Program-made: the position numbers and the translations under genes
Part shown: piece by piece, positions 58,381 through 64,000 of the stretch
Layout: every line of letters begins with the position of its first letter
How positions within the stretch are numbered: position 1 is the first letter of the stretch
NCBI GenBank assembly: GCA_014155875.1
Contig: JACEFZ010027037.1
Span: 1 to 64,000, forward strand
Source: Cepaea nemoralis
Taxonomy: Eukaryota > Mollusca > Gastropoda > Stylommatophora > Helicidae
Direction: 5' to 3'
DNA length: 64,000 nt
The notes under the pieces: model-generated
Seen by the model: only the letters and a program-made list of their open reading frames with translations
Databases searched by the model: none
Told to the model about the DNA's origin: nothing

Positions 58381-61300
58381 GCAGGTCCTTTACAGAACGC
58401 TGCTGTTATCATGGCCAATGGAAAAGCCTGTCCACCCCAGGCCAGTTATCCTCCCTCATGCACCCTCATGTCCCAGGTGTCTGCCATGTCCGTGTCCATC
58501 TTACTGCTGGTCCACCCCAGGCCAGTTATCCTCCCTCATGCCCCAGGTGTCTGCCATGTCCTATGTCCATATTACTGCTGGTCCACCCCAGGCCAGTTAT
58601 CCTCCCTCATGCACCCTCATGTCCCAGGTGTCTGCCATGTCTGTGTCCATCTTACTGCTGGTCCACCCCAGGCCAGTTATCCTCCCTCATGCCCCAGGTG
58701 TCTGCCATGTCCGTGTCCATCTTACTGCTGGTCCACCCCAGGCCAGTTATCCTCCCTCATGCACCCTCATGCCCCAGGTGTCTGCCATGTCCGTGTCCAT
58801 CTTACTGCTGGTCCACCCCAGGCCAGTTCTGCACCCTCATGCCCCAGGTGTCTGCCATGTCCGTGTCCATCTTACTGCTGGTCCACCCCAGGCCAGTTAT
58901 CCTCCCTCATGCCCCAGGTGTCTGCCATGTCCGTGTCCATCTTACTGCTGGTCCACCCCAGGCCAGTTCTCCTCCCTCATGCCCCAGGTGTCTGCCATGT
59001 CCGTGTCCATCTTACTGCTGGTCCACCCCAGGCCAGTTCTCCTCCCTCATGCCCCAGGTGTCTGCCATGTCCGTGTCCATCTTACTGCTGGTCCACCCCA
59101 GGCCAGTTCTCCACCCTCATGTCCCAGGTGTCTGCCATGTCCGTGTCCATCTTACTGCTGGTCCACCCCAGGCCAGTTATCCTCCCTCATGCCCCAGGTG
59201 TCTGCCATGTCCGTGTCCATCTTACTGCTGGTCCACCCCAGGCCAGTTCTCCTCCCTCATGCCCCAGGTGTCTGCCATGTCTGTGTCCATCTTACTGCTG
59301 GTCAACCCCAGGCCAGTTCTCCTCCCTCATGCCCCAGGTGTCTGCCATGTCCGTGTCCATCTTACTGCTGGTCCACCCCAGGCCAGTTCTCCTCCCTCAT
59401 GCCCCAGGTGTCTGCCATGTCCGTGTCCATCTTACTGCTGGTCCACCCCAGGCCAGTTATCCTCCCTCATGCCTCAGGTGTCTGCCATGTCCGTGTCCAT
59501 CTTACTGCTGGTCCACCCCAGGCCAGTTATCCTCCCTCATGCCCCAGGTGTCTGCCATGTCCGTGTCCATCTTACTGCTGGTCCACCCCAGGCCAGTTCT
59601 CCACCCTTATGTCCCAGGTGTCTGCCATGTCCGTGTCCATATTACTGCTGGTCCACCCCAGGCCAGTTCTCCTCCCTCATGCCCCAGGTGTCTGCCATGT
59701 CCGTGTCCATCTTACTGCTGGTCCACCCCAGGCCAGTTCTCCACCCTCATGCCCCAGGTGTCTGCCATGTCCGTGTCCATATTACTGCTGGTCCACCCCA
59801 GGCCAGTTATCCTCCCTCATGCCCCAGGTGTCTGCCATGTCCGTGTCCATCTTACTGCTGGTCCACCCCAGGCCAGTTCTCCACCCTCATGTCCCAGGTG
59901 TCTGCCATGTCCGTGTCCATATTACTGCTGGTCCACCCAAGGCCAGTTATCCTCCCTCATGCACCCTCATGTCCCAGGTGTCTGCCATGTCCGTGTCCAT
60001 CTTACTGCTGGTCCACCCCAGGCCAGTTATCCTCCCTCATGCACCCTCATGCCCCAGGTGTCTGCCATGTCCGTGTCCATATTACTGCTGGTCCACCCCA
60101 GGCCAGTTCTCCACCCTCATGCCCCAGGTGTCTGCCATGTCCGTGTCCATATTACTGCTGGTCCACCCCAGGCCAGTTATCCTCCCTCATGCCCCAGGTG
60201 TCTGCCATGTCCATGTCCATATTACTGCTGGTCCACCCCAGGCCAGTTATCCTCCCTCATGCCCCAGGTGTCTGCCATGTCCTATGTCCATATTACTGCT
60301 GGTCCACCCCAGGCCAGTTATCCTCCCTCATGCACCCTCATGTCCCAGGTGTCTGCCATGTCCGTGTCCATCTTACTGCTGGTCCACCCCAGGCCAGTTA
60401 TCCTCCCTCATGCACCCTCATGCCCCAGGTGTCTGCCATGTCCGTGTCCATCTTACTGCTGGTCCACCCCAGGCCAGTTATCCTCCCTCATGCACCAGGT
60501 GTCTGCCATGTCCGTGTCCATATTACTGCTGGTCCACCCCAGGCCAGTTATCCTCCCTCATGCACCCTCATGCCCCAGGTGTCTGCCATGTCCGTGTCCA
60601 TCTTACTGCTGGTCCACCCCAGGCCAGTTCTCCTCCCTCATGCCCCAGGTGTCTGCCATGTCCGTGTCCATCTTACTGCTGGTCCACCTCAGGCCAGTTG
60701 TCCTGCCTCATGCACCCTCATGCCCCAGGTGTCTGCCATGTCCGTGTCCATATTACTGCTGGTCCACCCCAGGCCAGTTCTCCACCCTCATGTCCCAGGT
60801 GTCTGCCATGTCCGTGTCCATATTACTGCTGGTCCACCCCAGGCCAGTTCTCCTCCCTCATGCCCCAGGTGTCTGCCATGTCCGTGTCCATCTTACTGCT
60901 GGTCCACCCCAGGCCAGTTCTCCACCCTCATGTCCCCAGGTGTCTGCCATGTCCTGTGTCCATCTTACTGCTGGTCCACCCCAGGCCAGTTCTCCACCCT
61001 CATGTCCCAGGTGTCTGCCATGTCCTGTGTCCATCTTACTGCTGGTCCACCCCAGGCCAGTTCTCCACCCTCATGTCCCAGGTGTCTGCCATGTCCGTGT
61101 CCATCTTACTGCTGGTCCACCCCAGGCCAGTTCTCCTCCCTCATGCCCCAGGTGTCTGCCATGTCCGTGTCCATCTTACTGCTGGTCCACCCCAGGCCAG
61201 TTCTCCTCCCTCATGCCCCAGGTGTCTGCCATGTCCGTGTCCATATTACTGCTGGTCCACCCCAGGCCAGTTCTCCATCCCTCATGTCCCAGGTGTCTGC

Positions 61301-61640
61301 CATGTCCGTGTCCATCTTACTGCTGGTCCACCCCAGGCCAGTTCTCCTCCCTCATGCCCCAGGTGTCTGCCATGTCCGTGTCCATATTACTGCTGGTCCA
61401 CCCCAGGCCAGTTATCCTCCCTCATGCACCCTCATGTCCCAGGTGTCTGCCATGTCCGTGTCCATATTACTGCTGGTCCACCCCAGGCCAGTTCTCCTCC
61501 CTCATGCACCCTCATGCCCCAGGTGTCTGCCATGTCCTGTGTCCATCTTACTGTTGGTCCACCCCTAACTCTTATACCAGCAACCATGCCTTCCATCACT
61601 GTTCTCTCCCAGTCACTTTGATATTTAATATAGATAGACA
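58381..61640 (-). pseudogene. LINE RT tail expanded into a 70-bp minisatellite
   Basis: On the minus strand, 61640 to about 61440 reads WERTVMEGMVAGIRVRG, VRWTQDMADTWGMRVHEGGE and LAWGGPAV, an RT tail like that at 62540-62760. The tail's closing piece, equivalent to AFCKG, is found at 58400-58385 on the far side of the array. The array therefore lies inside one LINE tail. Confidence 0.8.
58430..61566. repeat. 70-bp minisatellite, about 43 units
   Basis: The unit is GTCCACCCCAGGCCAGTTAT, CCTCCCTCATGCCCCAGGTG, TCTGCCATGTCCGTGTCCAT, CTTACTGCTG. Some units have a 12-base CACCCTCATGCC-like duplication. Because 70 is not a multiple of 3 and no unit frame has a stop, all three + frames stay open for over 1,000 codons. 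These are not genes. Confidence 0.97.
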
Positions 61641-61920
61641 GGTCAACATGGCCGAATGGATAAGAACGTGTGTTCTTAAACATCTCTTGTGATGATGCCG
61701 AGGTAAGCGGTTCAACCCCTACACTGGACAGTTGCACTAATATGTTGACCTGTCGTCCAAGACTTTGGGACGTAAATTACAAATGCCTCTGAAGTTGGAG
61801 TGGGTTCGCTTGATGGTGAGGGACACTGTTAATAGGGAAAGCTAATCCACACACAAAATCAGTCCAGCACACACTAGACGTAGTGTCTATCGACTACGCT
61901 TGAGTTAAAAGCGAGAAAGC
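61641..61920 (+). mobile_element. tRNA-derived SINE, family A, copy 2
   Basis: A-box-like ATGGCCGAATGGATAAG, B-box-like GCGGTTCAACCCCTAC, body with GAGTGGGTTCGCTTGATGG. Matches 22470-22745. Confidence 0.8.
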
Positions 61921-61939
61921 ACCCAACAAAAAAATAGCT

Positions 61940-62200
61940 AAAAGTTTTTCAGTTTCGGAGATCTCATACTGTTTATGAGCCAGATTTCTTCCATGTTCAG
62001 ATCTTGTAAAATGTCATTGTTTTTCTTCTGCCTGGTCCATGGTATTCTAAGAATTGTTCTGTAACATGTGAGCTCAATCATTTCTTGCCATCATGGCATG
62101 GACAGATGTCAGCTCGCAAGTTGATTCTGTTGGCGAATAGAAGATGTGGAGAAGCTTGATCACCCGTGCCTGTCACCCAGGCATTGGATGATGATATGTT
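61940..62200 (-). pseudogene. LINE RT tail fragments
   Basis: Minus strand 62085-61960: KILRTPWTRRKTND-like, then ILQDLNMEEIWLINSM. From 62110 to 62200 on the + strand a different tail end (RCGEA, SPVPVTQAL, then GATGATGATATG) resembles that at 50140-50180. Two pieces in opposite orientation. Confidence 0.6.
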
Positions 62201-62268
62201 TTGAAACTTGATGTATGAGTAATGCTTTTGTATTTCATCAGCTCAGCAAATATGTCATCGACTTGCAG

Positions 62269-62481
62269 GTTAATAGCCAAAATGCTGGTTCGAGAACCTG
62301 GAGATCGCATTGGTCTGGAGAAGATTGAGCAAGATCCATGGTTGGTCATCGATGCTAGAGAGGAGGATGTGAAAATCAACCTGCCACTTCTGTCACGGGA
62401 ACACATCTCGGAAGAGGACCACAGTTGCGTTGTTCAAAAAATGGTCGAGGGAAAGATTTGCACAAGGGATGAAATATTTCA
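62269..62481 (+). CDS. SNRK: SNRK third coding exon (kinase end and start of UBA)
   Basis: Acceptor TCATCGACTTGCAG ends at 62268. The first base completes the codon split at 51301, giving ELIAKMLVREPGDRIGLEKI, then EQDPWL, the kinase subdomain XI with its conserved Arg. The following REHISEEDHSCVVQKMVEGK and TRDEIF correspond to the ubiquitin-associated region that follows the kinase domain in SNRK. The exon ends in phase 2 at 62481 before GTAAGT. It is 213 bases with no frame damage. The remaining C-terminal part of the protein must lie to the right of the window. Confidence 0.92.
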
Positions 62482-62539
62482 GTAAGTTATTTATTTATAA
62501 AATATTTATCATGATCATGATCATGCAGCAGGGTCTTTG

Positions 62540-62760
62540 CACAATGTTGCTCTGATCACAGCCCACCAGAATGTTCCTCGCTACTTTCCACTTTTATTGC
62601 CTCATGCATTTTCATGCCCATGCTGTCTGCCATGTCCTCTGTCCATCCTAATGCTAGCCAACTCCTGCCACTTTTTCCATAAAATTCCATCACTATTTTT
62701 TCCAAACAGCTGCGATGTTTAATATGGCCAAAGTATTTCACTTTCTGAGACATGTTTTTT
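62540..62760 (-). pseudogene. LINE RT tail (same family as the 70-bp array seed)
   Basis: The minus strand reads SQKVKYFGHIKHRSCLEKIV, WTEDMADSMGMKMHEAIKV and SEQHCAKTLLH. It shows the unexpanded form of the sequence amplified at 58430-61566. Confidence 0.8.
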
Positions 62761-62766
62761 TTTTGG

Positions 62767-62995
62767 CATATCCCTTACAGGATGTTGCAGTCAACAACAG
62801 CATTTTTCAACTGCTGTTGATGTACTAGGCAAGATTATGCTCAGTAATTTGCCATTGCTTTCTGAGCGACCGGCTCACATACCCCGTAAGTTACCAACGC
62901 GGAGAGAACCGCAACTGATTCTCGCGCAGGTTACGTTACTCATGAGAATATATGGGATTACGGAGAAAGACATTAACCCCTACGCCAGGGAGACC
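62767..62995 (-). mobile_element. SINE family B (variant head)
   Basis: CATATCCCTTACAGGATGTT, ATGCTCAGTAATTTGCCATT and the variant head ACCGGCTCACATACCCCGTA, as at 13684-13908. Confidence 0.75.
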
Positions 62996-63175
62996 GGCTG
63001 ATGTTGTTTATGATAATGTTTTCTCTTATGTTCGGATCTTGCACAATGTCAGTATTTGTCTTTTTCTTATTCCACAATGTTCCAAGAACTTTTCTGTAAC
63101 ACTTAAGTTCCAGAACCCCAAAGTTTTGGTTCACCTTCGGAATGTATTATTGTTTGTCCATCGTTGCTGAAGAGG
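62996..63175 (-). pseudogene. LINE RT tail fragment
   Basis: The minus strand shows EKFLEHCGIRKRQ/NKKKTNTDIVQDPNIREN-type sequence, related to the tails at 48560-48665 and 61960-62085. Confidence 0.6.
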
Positions 63176-63343
63176 ATTGTATTGTCGTCTGTCAGTCCTT
63201 GTGTGAGTTAAGAGGTATCTTATTAGACCTGAGCCCAGAAATATCTATTACAATGAGGGCAAAGGAGTGTTGATGGCTGATCAGATTGAGATGACTTTCA
63301 ATTTTCCTGTGGCATAAAGATAACATTAGATGGAAGATGTGTG

Positions 63344-63640
63344 ACATAACATATTTAGTCTTGTAGTATAATATTGTAAGAAATATTTCACGTTATCAGT
63401 AACACATTTAGTCTTGTAGCGTAACATTATCAGAAATATTTCACATTATCAGTAACATATTTAGTCTTCTAGTATAACATTGTAAGAAATATTTCACCGT
63501 ATAAGTAACAAATTTAGTCGTTTAGTGTAACATTATAAGAAATATTTCACTTTATCAGTAACATATTTAGTCTTGTAGTGTAACATTATGAGAAATATTT
63601 CACTTCATCAGTAACATATTTAGTCATTTAGTATAACATT
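63344..63640. repeat. 53-bp tandem repeat, five to six units
   Basis: Units of AACATATTTAGTCTTGTAGT followed by GTAACATTATAAGAAATATTTCAC, moderately diverged. Confidence 0.9.
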
Positions 63641-63647
63641 TAATTTA

Positions 63648-64000
63648 ATGAGAATTTATAGAGTAGATAGAAACCAGCCGTGGGAAATCCTTAAACGATA
63701 TGGAGTCAGTACACATCTAACAAACCTATGTAGAAGCTTATACAACAACTATGAATGCATAGTGAGAAAAAATGGAGTACACTCAGAACCCTTCACCTTA
63801 AGATCCGGAGTATGATGAGGTTGTGTCCTGTCCCCTCTCTTGTTCATAATCTATATAGACAACATATGTAAAGAAACCAACCAAATAGATGCCGCAAGAA
63901 CACTGCATGACGAGACCACAGAAGAAGAACCATCAGCAAATTACACCATTAAAGAACTCCTATTTGCTGACAATCAAGCACTAATAGCAAGCTGAATTAC
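63648..64000 (+). pseudogene. LINE reverse-transcriptase fragment, runs off the right edge
   Basis: Reads YRVDRNQPWEILKRYGVSTH, LCRSLYNNYECIVRKNG, GCVLSPLLFIIYIDNICKET and IKELLFADNQALIAS, the RT core of an RTE/L1-like LINE. It has a stop before GCVLSP and an altered catalytic motif (FADN in place of ADD), so it is inactive. Confidence 0.75.

Noticed and set aside
58353..61692. Three overlapping open frames of more than 1,000 codons on the + strand, rich in Pro, Cys and Ser
   Set aside because: They are the three frames of one 70-bp tandem repeat that happens to lack stops. A gene would favour one frame, and the unit derives from a minus-strand LINE tail.

Overview
This window comes from a repeat-rich invertebrate nuclear genome, most likely a mollusc. 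That placement is inferred from the kinase gene, from a Helitron-like element carrying a GTCY-type microsatellite, and from the mix of LINE, SINE, hAT, mariner and gypsy elements; the sequence does not settle the species. There is no prokaryotic-style gene cluster. The only host gene I can support is the SNF1/AMPK-related kinase SNRK on the + strand. Three of its exons are visible (14486-15075, 51154-51301, 62269-62481). They join in consistent phase across introns of about 36 kb and 11 kb, and the gene runs off the right edge. Nearly everything else is intron or upstream DNA made of mobile elements and tandem repeats.

Layout. 1-3972: two broken non-LTR retrotransposons, the second interrupted by a SINE-like insertion. 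3973-6014: a composite Helitron/HINE-like block with inverted modules, GTCT microsatellites, two and a half copies of a 402-bp repeat, and a 3' end with a hairpin followed by CTAG. 6025-13608: a dead hAT transposase cut in two by a 6.55-kb LTR element (5-bp AAAGG target duplication) whose remnant order, integrase before RNase H, looks Gmr1-like. 14486-15075: SNRK exon A.

Intron 1 (15076-51153) holds a 40-bp palindrome-bearing minisatellite, a 23-bp satellite of about 107 copies, SINEs of several families, hAT MITEs and mariner copies. It also holds a 5.4-kb GGTGATGATGGAGGT-type array with a 1-kb higher-order repeat, a fairly young minus-strand Ty3/gypsy element (38548-46759), and many 3' ends of LINEs. 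Intron 2 (51302-62268) holds a 48-bp minisatellite, LINE tails, a hAT MITE, and a 3.1-kb 70-bp minisatellite that grew out of a LINE reverse-transcriptase tail. Exon C (62269-62481) is followed by more LINE tails and SINEs to the window end.

Many coding remnants, and the SNRK exons themselves, carry single-base insertions in short homopolymers. This points to unpolished long-read assembly as well as real decay. Long open frames inside the arrays (up to about 1,090 codons) are by-products of repeat periodicity and are not annotated as genes. I found no convincing undescribed gene system. The most interesting signals are structural: tandem arrays seeded inside LINE tails, a deletion-derivative LTR element with a long surviving open frame, the Helitron-like composite, and the palindromic minisatellite.
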